Shown here piece by piece: positions 53,483 to 62,524 of a DNA stretch of 64,000 nucleotides. The notes beneath the pieces were generated by a model. That model ran no database searches and was not told where the DNA came from. It was given only the letters and a program-made list of their open reading frames with translations. The stretch is from Haloplasma contractile (GTDB lineage Bacteria; Bacillota_I; Bacilli_A; Haloplasmatales; Haloplasmataceae): contig JAENYC010000007.1 in the NCBI GenBank assembly GCA_016841945.1, positions 50,221 through 114,220 of the forward strand. Direction: 5' to 3'. Position 1 is the stretch's first letter. Each line of letters starts with the position of its first letter. A program made the translations under genes and the position numbers.

Positions 53483-54188
53483 TTTGTCCCATTAAAAATA
53501 ACTCAGTTGCAGATTGAAATCCATGTTTTTTTATATATTCTTTAATTTTTAATCCTTCTTTTTTTAGGTTTTCATAATTATTCTTATCTTTTACTCTTTC
53601 TATGACTTTATCAATAACATCATCAAAATAGTTAATAATGTCATCTGATTTTGGGTTATCATTTTTATATTTAAAATCAAAGATATCAATATTTTTTAAA
53701 TTTAATTGTTTAAAAATATCGATGATTTTATTTCTAGTAAAGGTTTCATCATGATACAGGCCAAGTGAAGTATCAATTTTACTCGACCAATGGTGAACGA
53801 GGACATGTGACATTTGTTCTTCAGTTTGATTGTCACAAAACATTTCACTAATAATAAATAAACCGTTTGGTTTTAAGACGCGTTTCATTTCTTGTAAGAG
53901 TTCAATCATATGGGGTAAATGATGAAGTGAGTTTGATAAACAGACGGTATCAAACGTATTATCTTCATAGCTCATATTCATGGCATCCATTTTTAAAAAA
54001 TGAATATTTTCTTCATTAAATTTCTTATTACAAAAGTCAATGGCTTGTTGCATGGTATCAATTCCAATTATCTCAGTATAATCCTTTAAGGAATCTTTTA
54101 ATAGGTTTATAAATTGACCTCTACCAGTCCCAACGTCTAAAATTTTTCCACCAGATATTTTAGATAATTTCTTTTTTAAATTCTCCAT
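53478..54188 (-). CDS. Class I SAM-dependent methyltransferase
   Basis: 236 residues. Motif I is GGKILDVGTGRGQF, motif II region IIGIDTMQQAIDFC, then FLKMDAMNMSYEDNTFDTVCLSNSLHHL and MKRVLKPNGLFIISEM. This is the Methyltransf_11/UbiE-like small-molecule type. The acceptor is unknown. It is alone on its strand, opposite to neighbours, with GGAGG before ATG, and may be a later insertion. Confidence 0.85.
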   Translation of the reverse strand: MENLKKKLSKISGGKILDVGTGRGQFINLLKDSLKDYTEIIGIDTMQQAIDFCNKKFNEENIHFLKMDAMNMSYEDNTFDTVCLSNSLHHLPHMIELLQEMKRVLKPNGLFIISEMFCDNQTEEQMSHVLVHHWSSKIDTSLGLYHDETFTRNKIIDIFKQLNLKNIDIFDFKYKNDNPKSDDIINYFDDVIDKVIERVKDKNNYENLKKEGLKIKEYIKKHGFQSATELFLMGQK

Positions 54189-54321
54189 TTCTACCTCCCT
54201 TTATTTTATATAATCAGTATAACATGGAAAGTATAGATATTTAATCTTAATGATTAATTTTGTTTAACTTATTATCGTTATTTGTTATAATATTGATATC
54301 TATAGTAGGTTAGGTGATGAA

Positions 54322-56070
54322 ATGAAGAAAATTGTATTATGTTTAACTATTATGGTTATAATAATGTTTTGTCAACACAAATTATCTTATGCAGTAGATA
54401 CAGATGAAGAAATACTTAAGAATCATCATGATTTAGTTACGCCAATTTATTTTAAGGATACAAATGAACCTGTCACAGTACCAAAAAATATATCTTTAAA
54501 TAAAAAACAATTTAGAGGAATATATGTATATACCAATGAAAACTTAGATTTTCAACAAGAAAATACAATACAAGGATTTAAACGACAATATTTAAAAATA
54601 TTAAATAAAATGGAAGAATACAATATGAATGTCATCATTTTTCAAATTAGACCAACGAATGATGCTTTTTATACTTCGACTTTAAATCCTTGGTCAAGAT
54701 ACTTAACAGGAAAAGAAGATAAAAGTTTAAATTGGGATCCTTTAAAATGGATGATATCTACTACCCATGATAGAGGTATATCCTTTTATGCGGGATTTAA
54801 TGCTTATAGAGTATCAAACTTAACTGAACTGGATAAGATGATTTATTTAGATACATTAAGTGAAAAAAACTATGCAAAGAGATATCCAGATTATGTTTTA
54901 AAGTCAATCTATATTGATGGTCGATACCAGTATTTTTTAAATCCTGGTGTAAAAGAAGTACAAGATTTTATATTAAATAGTGTAATGGAAATTGTTAATC
55001 ATTATGAAATAGATGCGATTAATTTAGAAAATTATTTTTATCCATTCAGTACTACCAATCAATTTGATGATAATGAACAATATTTAAACAACAACGAAGA
55101 AGAATTAACGATTTCAGAATGGAGAAGGAGAAATATTACATCACTTATCCATAGTATAAAAGAAGAGATCTCTTTATATAATGAAAAATATAATAAAACA
55201 GTACAATTTGGGATGACCCCATACGGGGTGTGGGATAATTATAATCAAGATAATCCTGAAGGGTCTCATACAATTGGATATACAAGTTATCAAAATCAAT
55301 ATGCAGATACTAGACAATGGATTAAGAAACAATATGTGGATTATGTAGCACCTAATATAGAATGGGATTTTGAAGAGTATTCTACCCCGTATGCAGATGT
55401 TGTTAAATGGTGGTCAGAGGTTGTAAATGATACTAACGTAAATTTATATATAGGTCATGATATAGATGATGAGATGAATAATGAGAATCAAATTATTGAT
55501 CAGATTAGGTTTAATCATAAATATAGTACAATTAAGGGGAGTTTGTTATTTAGTTATAATAGTTTAGAAAATGAAGAGAATGATAAAATAAGTTTATTTT
55601 TTGAGGATTTAAAACAAAATTATTGGTATCAAATAGCCATACATCCTAGTATAGAATCATTAAGTGATTATCCCCCGAAATCAATCAGTCGTTTATTAAT
55701 TAAGTATGATAAACGTAATGTAAATTTATCATGGAAACCTGTTGATGAAGCTAAATTTTATCTTATCTATCGTTTTGAAAACGATGAAGAGATTGATTTG
55801 AATGATACAACAAAAATAATAAAAATTATTGATCAAAAATCAGGCGATAAAATGGAATTTATTGATAGTGATATAGAGACACATCGAATTTATCGTTATT
55901 TTATTATAACGATAAATGAAACTTTTCATGAAAGTACCCCAGTTGTGTTTGATATAGATTTAAACCCTAATGAAATGTTTTCAACTCAAATTATTATCTT
56001 TTCAATACTAAGTTTTATTGCGTTATCCTTTATTGGCTTTTCATCTTTTAAAGCATTAAAGAAATCATAA
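54322..56070 (+). CDS. Membrane-anchored GHL10-family glycoside hydrolase-like protein
   Basis: 582 residues. A signal peptide (MKKIVLCLTIMVIIMFCQ, likely cut after SYA) is followed by a DUF187/GHL10 TIM-barrel domain (about 65-430): FRGIYVYTNENLDF, MNVIIFQIRPTNDAFY, HDRGISFYAGFNAYR, VQFGMTPYGVWDN and VDYVAPNIEWDFEEY. A fibronectin III-like region spans about 445-550, then a C-terminal membrane segment (TQIIIFSILSFIALSFIGF) with a basic end. Relatives include YngK. It should act on glycans outside the membrane, for example cell-wall-like or matrix sugars. The substrate is unproven. Confidence 0.85.
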   Translation: MKKIVLCLTIMVIIMFCQHKLSYAVDTDEEILKNHHDLVTPIYFKDTNEPVTVPKNISLNKKQFRGIYVYTNENLDFQQENTIQGFKRQYLKILNKMEEYNMNVIIFQIRPTNDAFYTSTLNPWSRYLTGKEDKSLNWDPLKWMISTTHDRGISFYAGFNAYRVSNLTELDKMIYLDTLSEKNYAKRYPDYVLKSIYIDGRYQYFLNPGVKEVQDFILNSVMEIVNHYEIDAINLENYFYPFSTTNQFDDNEQYLNNNEEELTISEWRRRNITSLIHSIKEEISLYNEKYNKTVQFGMTPYGVWDNYNQDNPEGSHTIGYTSYQNQYADTRQWIKKQYVDYVAPNIEWDFEEYSTPYADVVKWWSEVVNDTNVNLYIGHDIDDEMNNENQIIDQIRFNHKYSTIKGSLLFSYNSLENEENDKISLFFEDLKQNYWYQIAIHPSIESLSDYPPKSISRLLIKYDKRNVNLSWKPVDEAKFYLIYRFENDEEIDLNDTTKIIKIIDQKSGDKMEFIDSDIETHRIYRYFIITINETFHESTPVVFDIDLNPNEMFSTQIIIFSILSFIALSFIGFSSFKALKKS

Positions 56071-56189
56071 ATTAGATATATTCGATCCTGTCTAAGCTTT
56101 CAATGAAAATTGTTTTCGCCTTTAGGTTATGGTAAAATATTCATGATTCATGTCTTGAACTATTATATAGCATATTAAGGGGGATACTG

Positions 56190-57005
56190 ATGAACTTTTT
56201 TGAACAATACCTAGACCCAACTATGGAAAGACCAATTATGTACGGATGGTTTCATTGGATGTGGCTAGGAATTCTAACTATAGCAATAATTATATTTATT
56301 ATCAAATTTAAAAAAACCAGTGATAGAACTAATCGGAGAATATTTTTTATATTTACCATTGTATTTTTTGTCTTAGAAATGTATAAACAGATTAATTTTA
56401 CCTTAAGTGCTGGACATTATCGATGGTATGCTTTTCCATTTCAATTCTGTTCAATTCCAATTTATCTTTTTCCGTTTATGATTTTTCTAAAAGAAGGAAA
56501 ATTAAAAAATGTATTTTATGATTTTACCGGTACATTTATTTTCGCAGCAGGAATCTCTGTCTTGGTTTATCCAGAAGGTGTTTATGTCAGTAGTATTGGT
56601 ATTAATATTCAAACCATGATTCATCATAGTTTAATGGTGCTAGCTGGTTTATATGTCATTACTAGCAATAGAGCCAAATTAACATATAAAGGTTTTGTTC
56701 ATACAATATTGGTTTTCATTGGTTTTGTATTTTTGGCAGATATCATGAATGTTGTCTTTCATCATTTCATTATTACAGATGAAACATTTAATATGTTTAT
56801 GATATCACCTTATTTTAAAAACAATATGCCGTTATTGATGACATTGAAAGAAAGAGTACCTTACATCGTCTTTTTAATATGTTATATCATTAGCGTTTCA
56901 ATTATCACTTTCATAGCGCTTAATATCGGTCGTGGTATTCAAAGATTGATTGATAAACAAGTGTTTTGTGTTCATAAATTTAAATTAATATTTAATAAAA
57001 AATAA
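56190..57005 (+). CDS. YwaF-like (TIGR02206-related) integral membrane protein, copy 1
   Basis: 271 residues with about six or seven membrane segments. GWFHWMWLGILTI, FPFQFCSIPIYLFPFMIFL and MIHHSLMVLAGLYVI follow the layout of the YwaF family (compare LPLHLCGIGMY and IGHSALIIFIFYM in copy 2), though more distantly. Function is unknown in the family. GGGGG lies before ATG. A basic tail (CVHKFKLIFNKK) is cytoplasmic. Two closer family members lie 4-5 kb downstream on the other strand. Confidence 0.65.
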   Translation: MNFFEQYLDPTMERPIMYGWFHWMWLGILTIAIIIFIIKFKKTSDRTNRRIFFIFTIVFFVLEMYKQINFTLSAGHYRWYAFPFQFCSIPIYLFPFMIFLKEGKLKNVFYDFTGTFIFAAGISVLVYPEGVYVSSIGINIQTMIHHSLMVLAGLYVITSNRAKLTYKGFVHTILVFIGFVFLADIMNVVFHHFIITDETFNMFMISPYFKNNMPLLMTLKERVPYIVFLICYIISVSIITFIALNIGRGIQRLIDKQVFCVHKFKLIFNKK

Positions 57006-57084
57006 AAGTTGACTTTTTAGAAATAATTGGTAGAATTATAGATGATATACTCCCTCATCTTGCATGGCTAACTTGAGGTTATTA

Positions 57085-57108
57085 ATAGCACCACTAGGTG
57101 CTTTTATT
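57085..57108 (+). terminator. Terminator after YwaF-like copy 1
   Basis: The stem TAGCACC / GGTGCTTTTA. An upstream CCTCA / TGAGG pair could extend the structure. Confidence 0.6.
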
Positions 57109-57129
57109 GTCGCAAAAATTAAATAAAAT

Positions 57130-57250
57130 CCACCTGCGGTTCGTTTTAACTCCCGCTTTATCAAAACTACGTGGTTATGTTAAACATAAAACACAATATG
57201 ATGTATATTGTTTTTCCTTTTTTAACCACAGTTTTTGTGGTTTTTTATTT
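57130..57250 (+). promoter_or_regulatory. preQ1-I-like riboswitch with terminator, upstream of the queuosine precursor transporter
   Basis: TGCGGTTCG (57135-57143), AACTCCCGC (57148-57156) and AAAACTA (57163-57169) reproduce the compact preQ1-I fold: a GCGG/CCGC stem, a C-containing loop and the A-rich tail. A terminator (AACCACA / TGTGGTT, T-run, 57224-57247) follows. GTGGTTA at 57171-57177 can pair with TAACCAC in the terminator as antiterminator. Confidence 0.75.
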
Positions 57251-57297
57251 AATTATGTGGATAATAATAATAAATAAAATATATGAAGGGAAGAAAA

Positions 57298-58005
57298 ATG
57301 ATGCTATTTCCATTTTTAAGTTATTTACCCAATGAACTGATTTGGCTAATTTTTGCTTTAATTAATTTTATTGGTATTACAATTTTTTATAAGTTATATG
57401 GTAGAACTGGTCTTTATGTATGGATAGGTTTTGGGACAGTGATTGCTAATATTCAAGTATTAGTTAATATAGAGTTTTTTGGATTAACTGCTACATTAGG
57501 AAATATTATGTATGGGACATTGTTTTTAGCGACTGATTCATTAAGTGAAAAATATGGTAAAAGATATGCTAAAAAGGCTGTCTGGTTAGGGTTTTTAACA
57601 TTGATTTCTATGGTTTTTATAATGCAAGTTGCCATACAATTTCATCCACATGAAATAGATGAATATCTTCCACAGCTAACCGCTATTTTTAACTTAGTTC
57701 CTAGAATTGCTTTAGGAAGTTTAGTTGCTTATTTAGCAAGTCAATTTTTTGATGTGTATTTTTTTCATAAAATTAAAACAAAATACAGCAGTGATATTTT
57801 ATTATGGTTAAGAAATAATGGGAGTACAGCAGTGAGTCAATTAATAGATTCTGTGATTTTTGTGACCATTGCTTTCTTGGGAAGATTTCCAATGCAAGAA
57901 TGGTTTGAAATATTGTTGACAACTTATTTTATAAAGGTGATAGTAGCCGCATTAGATACCCCATTTATTTATTGGATTAAAAAGATTAAACCTATTAATG
58001 ATTAA
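57298..58005 (+). CDS. Queuosine precursor transporter (YhhQ family)
   Basis: 235 residues from ATG 57298 (GAAGGGA upstream; ATG 57283 is before that site). About six membrane segments with family marks GNIMYGTLFLATDSLSEKYGKRYAKKAVW, LGSLVAYLASQFFDVYFF and WLRNNGSTAVSQLIDSVIF. YhhQ proteins import queuine or preQ-type precursors. A preQ1-I-like riboswitch directly upstream supports this assignment. The stop is followed closely by the CysQ-like gene. Confidence 0.9.
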   Translation: MMLFPFLSYLPNELIWLIFALINFIGITIFYKLYGRTGLYVWIGFGTVIANIQVLVNIEFFGLTATLGNIMYGTLFLATDSLSEKYGKRYAKKAVWLGFLTLISMVFIMQVAIQFHPHEIDEYLPQLTAIFNLVPRIALGSLVAYLASQFFDVYFFHKIKTKYSSDILLWLRNNGSTAVSQLIDSVIFVTIAFLGRFPMQEWFEILLTTYFIKVIVAALDTPFIYWIKKIKPIND

Positions 58006-58022
58006 TGAAGGGATATGAGAGA

Positions 58023-58820
58023 ATGGAATTTTCGAAAGAATTATATGAAGCGAAAAAGGCAGCGATAACTGCTGGAAAAAAAGTGATGGAAATTTATAGA
58101 ACGGAATTTAAAGTCAATTATAAAGAGGATGAATCACCAGTGACAAAAGCAGACCTTCTGGCAAATGACATTATCATTACACACTTAATGCGTGCTTTTC
58201 CTCAGTATGCATTCTTATCTGAAGAGAGCGCTGATGATAATAAAAGGCTTAAAAATGATTTGTGCTTTATTATAGACCCCATTGATGGGACAAAAGAATT
58301 TGTTAATAAAACTGGTGAATTCACTATAAATATTGCATTAGCTTATCAACAGGAAATTGTGGTGGGTGTGATTTATGCACCAGTTTTAGACGAATTATAT
58401 TATGCTGAAAGAGGAAAAGGTGTTTATAAAGTCAAAGAAAGAGAGTATACTAAACTTGAAGTTTCTAGTAGAACTTCTCATTTACGTGTTGCAGAAAGTC
58501 GTTCTCATAAAACAGAAGCAGTTAAAAAACTATATGAAGAGAATAAAGATAAAATAGAAAAATATTATGAAGTTGGCTCAACATTAAAAGGTTGTTTTTT
58601 AGCAAGTGGGAATATAGAAGCTTTCTATAAATTTGGACTTGGTACAAAAGAATGGGATATTGCAGCGATGGATCTTGTAATTTCTGAAGCGGGTGGAATA
58701 TTTTTGGATATGAACCATAAAAAGTTCAAATATAACAAAAAAGATATCTATAATAAATACGGATATTACGCATTAAACAAGAGAGAAAATCGTTTTGAAT
58801 TTAGTCATTTATTAAAGTAA
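58023..58820 (+). CDS. cysQ: Inositol-monophosphatase-family phosphatase, CysQ-like
   Basis: 265 residues from ATG 58023 (GAAGGGA upstream). Metal motifs: SEESADD, IDPIDGTKEF (DPxDGT) and KEWDIAAMDLVISEAGG (WDxAA). The KEF after DPIDGT fits the 3'(2'),5'-bisphosphate nucleotidase (CysQ) subgroup, which removes the toxic nucleotide pAp left by sulfate assimilation or by carrier-protein loading. Other family substrates such as inositol phosphate cannot be excluded. It starts 18 bases after the transporter stop. Confidence 0.8.
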   Translation: MEFSKELYEAKKAAITAGKKVMEIYRTEFKVNYKEDESPVTKADLLANDIIITHLMRAFPQYAFLSEESADDNKRLKNDLCFIIDPIDGTKEFVNKTGEFTINIALAYQQEIVVGVIYAPVLDELYYAERGKGVYKVKEREYTKLEVSSRTSHLRVAESRSHKTEAVKKLYEENKDKIEKYYEVGSTLKGCFLASGNIEAFYKFGLGTKEWDIAAMDLVISEAGGIFLDMNHKKFKYNKKDIYNKYGYYALNKRENRFEFSHLLK

Positions 58821-58826
58821 ATAACT

Positions 58827-58840
58827 TGAAAACGTTTTCT
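58827..58840. promoter_or_regulatory. cre-like (CcpA) site
   Basis: TGAAAACGTTTTCT differs from TGWAANCGNTNWCA at one position and is a near-palindrome. It lies four bases before the -35 box of the purine permease promoter. Confidence 0.35.
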
Positions 58841-58844
58841 TTTG

Positions 58845-58884
58845 TTGATTATTACCAATAATTAAGGTATAATCACCATATAAT
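58845..58884 (+). promoter_or_regulatory. Promoter of the purine permease with duplicated -10 box
   Basis: TTGATT (58845-58850), a 17-base spacer and TATAAT (58868-58873). The 11-base unit TATAATCACCA is repeated in tandem, giving a second TATAAT at 58879-58884. Confidence 0.6.
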
Positions 58885-58911
58885 CACCATGTAAAATCGA
58901 ATAATTACATT

Positions 58912-59055
58912 AAAGTCGTATAATATTGGAAATATGGTCCGAAAGTCTCTACCTACCAACCGTAAATTGGTAGACTACGATTTGTGCTCTTTTATATTAG
59001 CGCATATTATAAGTAGTTAGGAGCTTTCTGATATTATTTAGGGAGCTTTTTTGAT
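58912..59055 (+). promoter_or_regulatory. Guanine riboswitch and terminator
   Basis: CGTATAATATTGG, ATATGGTCC, the GTCTCTACCTACC loop, CAACCGTAAATTGG and GACTACG match the purine riboswitch core. The C in GACTAC at the specificity position indicates guanine (or hypoxanthine) and not adenine. The stem AGCTTTCT / AGGGAGCT with T-run (59024-59052) is the expression terminator. Confidence 0.9.
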
Positions 59056-59098
59056 TTTAATGATAATTATTCTCCAAAAATTAAATAGGAGGAGAAAC

Positions 59099-60481
59099 AT
59101 GAAAGTTTTTAATGACTTCTTTAAATTGCAAGAAAAAGGTACAACATTAACGAAAGAGCTTATCGCTGGTTTAACAACGTTCTTATCTATGGCCTATATT
59201 TTAGCAGTTAACCCTACTATCTTAGGGACTCCTGGTACAGGAATGGACCCAGGTGGAGTATTTATAGCGACAGTTATTGCAGCTGCCGTAGGAACTTTAG
59301 TGATGGGACTTGTAGCTAATTATCCAGTGGCATTAGCACCTGGTATGGGTATGAATGCTTTCTTTACTTATACAGTAATTTTTACATTAGGTTATTCATT
59401 CCAACAAGCATTAGCTGGTATATTTATATCAGGAATTCTTTTCTTAATTCTTGCATTTTCAGGAATAAGAGAAAAAGTAATTAATGCAATTCCAAATAAT
59501 TTAAAATTAGCTGTAGGTGCTGGAATTGGGTTCTTTATTGCCTTTATTGGATTAAAAAATTCAGGTATCATCACTTATGATCCTGGTACTTTAACAGATC
59601 CAGTAACTGGAGATCCTAGTCCAGGTTCTGTAATTCCTATGCTTGGTGATCTAGCAAATCCAGCTATTTTAGTCGCTGTCATAGGATTAATTATAACTAT
59701 TATCCTTTATGTATTGAGAGTACCAGCATCGATATTTATCGGACTAATTTTAACAGCCATCGTTAGTGCTATTCTTGGGCAATCTGGTACAGCTGAAAGT
59801 GTGGGTGTTAATGAATACCATATAGGTGCTTTTTGGAAAGGATTTACTGAAGGAACTTGGGATTTCAAATTCTTTATTGTCATCTTTACATTCTTATTCT
59901 TAGACTTCTTTGACACGGCTGGTACATTAGTAACTGTAGGACGACGTGCAGGATTAGTAAGTGAAGAAGGACAATTACAAGATTCAAGTAGAGCTTTATT
60001 TGCTGATGCGACGGCTACTGTAGTTGGTGCTGTTGCGGGTACATCTTCAACTACTTCTTATATTGAATCATTATCAGGTGTTGAAGCAGGAGGAAGAACA
60101 GGTTTAACTTCAGTGTTTACTGGTTTATTCTTCATATTATCACTTGTATTATTACCTTTCCTCGGATATGTAACTTTTGCGGTAACAGCTCCTGCATTAG
60201 TTATGGTAGGTATATTAATGGCATCACAACTTAAAGAAATTGAATGGGAAGATTTGGCTGTTGCTGTTCCTGCATTTTTAACTATTATAGCAATGCCATT
60301 AGCATACTCTATATCTACAGGAATCGCATTAGGTTTTATTTTTTATCCAATCACATTAATTGCTACTAAACGACATAAAGAAGTAAACACAATCATGTAT
60401 ATACTTGCTGCTGTATTCCTTATTTACTTTGTTGTTTCTTCTAATACTGTAATGGATCCAATTTATAATTTATTTAAGTAA
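59099..60481 (+). CDS. Purine (guanine/hypoxanthine/adenine) permease, AzgA/PbuG type
   Basis: 460 residues from ATG 59099 (AGGAGGAG upstream). About 12-14 membrane segments. Marks: ELIAGLTTFLSMAYILAVNP, ALAPGMGMNAFFTYTV, FDTAGTLVTVGRRAGL and STTSYIESLSGVEAGGRTGL, typical of the AzgA branch of NCS2 proton symporters. The guanine riboswitch upstream argues for guanine or hypoxanthine import. Confidence 0.93.
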   Translation: MKVFNDFFKLQEKGTTLTKELIAGLTTFLSMAYILAVNPTILGTPGTGMDPGGVFIATVIAAAVGTLVMGLVANYPVALAPGMGMNAFFTYTVIFTLGYSFQQALAGIFISGILFLILAFSGIREKVINAIPNNLKLAVGAGIGFFIAFIGLKNSGIITYDPGTLTDPVTGDPSPGSVIPMLGDLANPAILVAVIGLIITIILYVLRVPASIFIGLILTAIVSAILGQSGTAESVGVNEYHIGAFWKGFTEGTWDFKFFIVIFTFLFLDFFDTAGTLVTVGRRAGLVSEEGQLQDSSRALFADATATVVGAVAGTSSTTSYIESLSGVEAGGRTGLTSVFTGLFFILSLVLLPFLGYVTFAVTAPALVMVGILMASQLKEIEWEDLAVAVPAFLTIIAMPLAYSISTGIALGFIFYPITLIATKRHKEVNTIMYILAAVFLIYFVVSSNTVMDPIYNLFK

Positions 60482-60490
60482 TATAAATAT

Positions 60491-60525
60491 AGAACCTTAT
60501 TATTATAAAAGATAAGGTTCTTTTA
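60491..60525 (+). terminator. Terminator after the purine permease
   Basis: The stem AGAACCTTAT / ATAAGGTTCT followed by T's. Confidence 0.85.
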
Positions 60526-60565
60526 ATTTTAAAATGTAAAACCCATACAGCATTAAAAAGGATAT

Positions 60566-60602
60566 AAAAAAATAGAGTGACTTAATTGTCGCTCTATTTT
60601 GT
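60566..60602 (-). terminator. Terminator of the minus-strand YwaF-like genes
   Basis: A near-perfect stem (AAAATAGAGTGAC / GTCGCTCTATTTT) with an A-run on plus that becomes the T-run on minus. Confidence 0.75.
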
Positions 60603-60618
60603 ATTTAAAAGGTGTTTA

Positions 60619-61383
60619 TTAGATTGCTTTTTTCTTATTAATAAAATACCATGGTAAATAGGCTATTAAGAAAGCAATGAATGCTAATACATCTAAAACA
60701 ATGATATTATAAGGAAATTTAGGTAATATATCTAGTAATGATGCGCCATCGATTGCGCCCCTTAAATAGAGATAGTTAGCATCGATTAAGTAATTGATAA
60801 ATAAAATGAAAAGTGCATAAATATTTAAAATGATATATGATTTAATAAAAGATTTAAATGTGATTATATATTTAGAAATGAAGATCATATAGAAAATGAA
60901 AATAATTAGAGCTGAATGACCAATAAAATATTGATAATATCTAAAATTCATGGGACCAAAATCTGGATAATCATTTAATACTAATGCTGCAGGTGTTATT
61001 AGACCCATGACTGCGCCACACAGTATCCAAAAGTAAAAGACTTCAAATATTTTTTTACTATTAAGAAGTAACATAAATGCAGTAACATACATTCCGATAC
61101 CACATAAATGAAGGGGCATATCATTTGAAATACTTGCAACACCCAAATAGACTTGATCCCATACAAACATCATTTCATTAATAATGATGAATGCTGCTAA
61201 AGTGATTCTAATATTATACTCATAAGGTGAATGCTTGATTTTATTTCGAAATATAAATAATAATATAATGAGTAATATTAAAGCCATCAATGGCAAAATA
61301 TGGGCTAAGCTGAAGTAATTAAACTCATATCCAATGGGACCACGACCAAAAAAATCTTTTAGTAATGTTTTTAAATTCTCCAT
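60619..61383 (-). CDS. YwaF/TIGR02206-family integral membrane protein, copy 2
   Basis: 254 residues, seven hydrophobic segments. Family marks are SLAHILPLMALILL, DMPLHLCGIGMYVTAFML, YYQYFIGHSALIIFIFYMIF, INYLIDANYLYL and AYLPWYFINKKK. No function is established for the family. It is about half identical by eye to copy 3, which lies 62 bases upstream in the same orientation, suggesting tandem duplication. GAATTTAGGTAGG-type sequence upstream gives only a weak binding site. Confidence 0.85.
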   Translation of the reverse strand: MENLKTLLKDFFGRGPIGYEFNYFSLAHILPLMALILLIILLFIFRNKIKHSPYEYNIRITLAAFIIINEMMFVWDQVYLGVASISNDMPLHLCGIGMYVTAFMLLLNSKKIFEVFYFWILCGAVMGLITPAALVLNDYPDFGPMNFRYYQYFIGHSALIIFIFYMIFISKYIITFKSFIKSYIILNIYALFILFINYLIDANYLYLRGAIDGASLLDILPKFPYNIIVLDVLAFIAFLIAYLPWYFINKKKAI

Positions 61384-61445
61384 ATTTACCTACCTATTAA
61401 TAATTTTGAATATCAAAATTATTGTATAAGATTTGTCATACCATG

Positions 61446-62231
61446 TCAATTAAATTTTTTCTTTTTTAAATACCATGGAAGGTATGAAAGTATATAAAAT
61501 ATAAAAGCAAGTAATAAAAAGATAAAGATACTATATGGATAAGTAGGGAAGAAGGTTAAGCCTGTATCATCTGGATTCATCATAAATAAATAATTAGCAT
61601 CAATGAGTATATTAACAACCAATGTTCCTAAACCAAAAATAACTAACCAGATATAGGAACTAAAAAATGATTTAATGGTAATTTGATAACGCCATATCAT
61701 TATCATATAGGCAATAATAAATACTATTCCAATATGTCCTATCCAAAATTGATAATAACGAAATTTATCAGGACCAAAATGTCCATAAGTATCATTTGCG
61801 ATAGCGCTTGGTAATAAAATAGCTAATGTAGCACCACAAATTACCCAAAAATATAGGATATCAAATAGCTTCTTGCTCCTATTAAACATCATAAAACCAG
61901 TTAAAATCATACTGATACCACATAAACTTAGTGGCAAATCTTTAGTAACTGATGCAAATGGAAATGGATATTGGTTTAAGATACCATCACTATATAAAGC
62001 AGATGTAATATAAATATTATTATAAGCATAAGCCATTTGATTTAATATCATTAATGCACCTAGATAATATCTGATGTTGGCTTCGTATTTATAATTTTTA
62101 ATTTTGTCCCTAAATAGATATAATAATATAATGAGTAAAACCATTATAATCATCGGTATAAGATGAGAAATGCCATATAATTTAAAATGATAACCTTCAT
62201 TTTGATATCCGAAAAAATCAGTTAAGACCAT
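61446..62231 (-). CDS. YwaF/TIGR02206-family integral membrane protein, copy 3
   Basis: 261 residues with the same layout as copy 2: GISHLIPMIIMVLLIILLYLF, DLPLSLCGISMILTGFMMF, YYQFWIGHIGIVFIIAYMIM, VNILIDANYLFMM and SYLPWYLKKKK. It carries an extra loop around YSDGILNQYPFPFASV. The LCGI and DANYL signatures are shared, so the two are paralogues. Function unknown. GGAGGGT lies upstream of ATG. Confidence 0.85.
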   Translation of the reverse strand: MVLTDFFGYQNEGYHFKLYGISHLIPMIIMVLLIILLYLFRDKIKNYKYEANIRYYLGALMILNQMAYAYNNIYITSALYSDGILNQYPFPFASVTKDLPLSLCGISMILTGFMMFNRSKKLFDILYFWVICGATLAILLPSAIANDTYGHFGPDKFRYYQFWIGHIGIVFIIAYMIMIWRYQITIKSFFSSYIWLVIFGLGTLVVNILIDANYLFMMNPDDTGLTFFPTYPYSIFIFLLLAFIFYILSYLPWYLKKKKFN

Positions 62232-62324
62232 ATTGTACCCTCCTTGATAGATTCATTATAACCAAAATCATTAGGATAAGCAATTTAATAAATGTAAAAA
62301 TTTGATTAAAATTGTCATGTGGTG

Positions 62325-62353
62325 TTGACATCAACTCTATCATATGTCATAAT
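62325..62353 (+). promoter_or_regulatory. Promoter of the uracil permease
   Basis: TTGACA (62325-62330) and CATAAT (62348-62353) with a 17-base spacer. Confidence 0.7.
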
Positions 62354-62371
62354 AAGTTGAACTTTTAATTC

Positions 62372-62486
62372 AGTCCAGTGAGGCTGAGAAGGTACGCGAC
62401 AATAGTATAGTTAGAGAAAGTATATCCACTGTTTTCTCTAGGCGTGTATCCTCTTAAAGCTTATTGGACTTGAGAGGTTTTTTTAT
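62372..62486 (+). promoter_or_regulatory. PyrR-dependent attenuator
   Basis: AGTCCAGTGAGGCTGAGAAG (62372-62391) is the PyrR-binding loop consensus. Downstream, CCTCTTAA / TTGAGAGG plus a T-run forms the terminator (62450-62484). AGTCCA can instead pair with TGGACT (62465-62470) as antiterminator. UMP-bound PyrR would favour termination. Confidence 0.9.
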
Positions 62487-62524
62487 ACCTCAAAAAGTCA
62501 AAAATAATAGGAGGAGTTCAAAAA

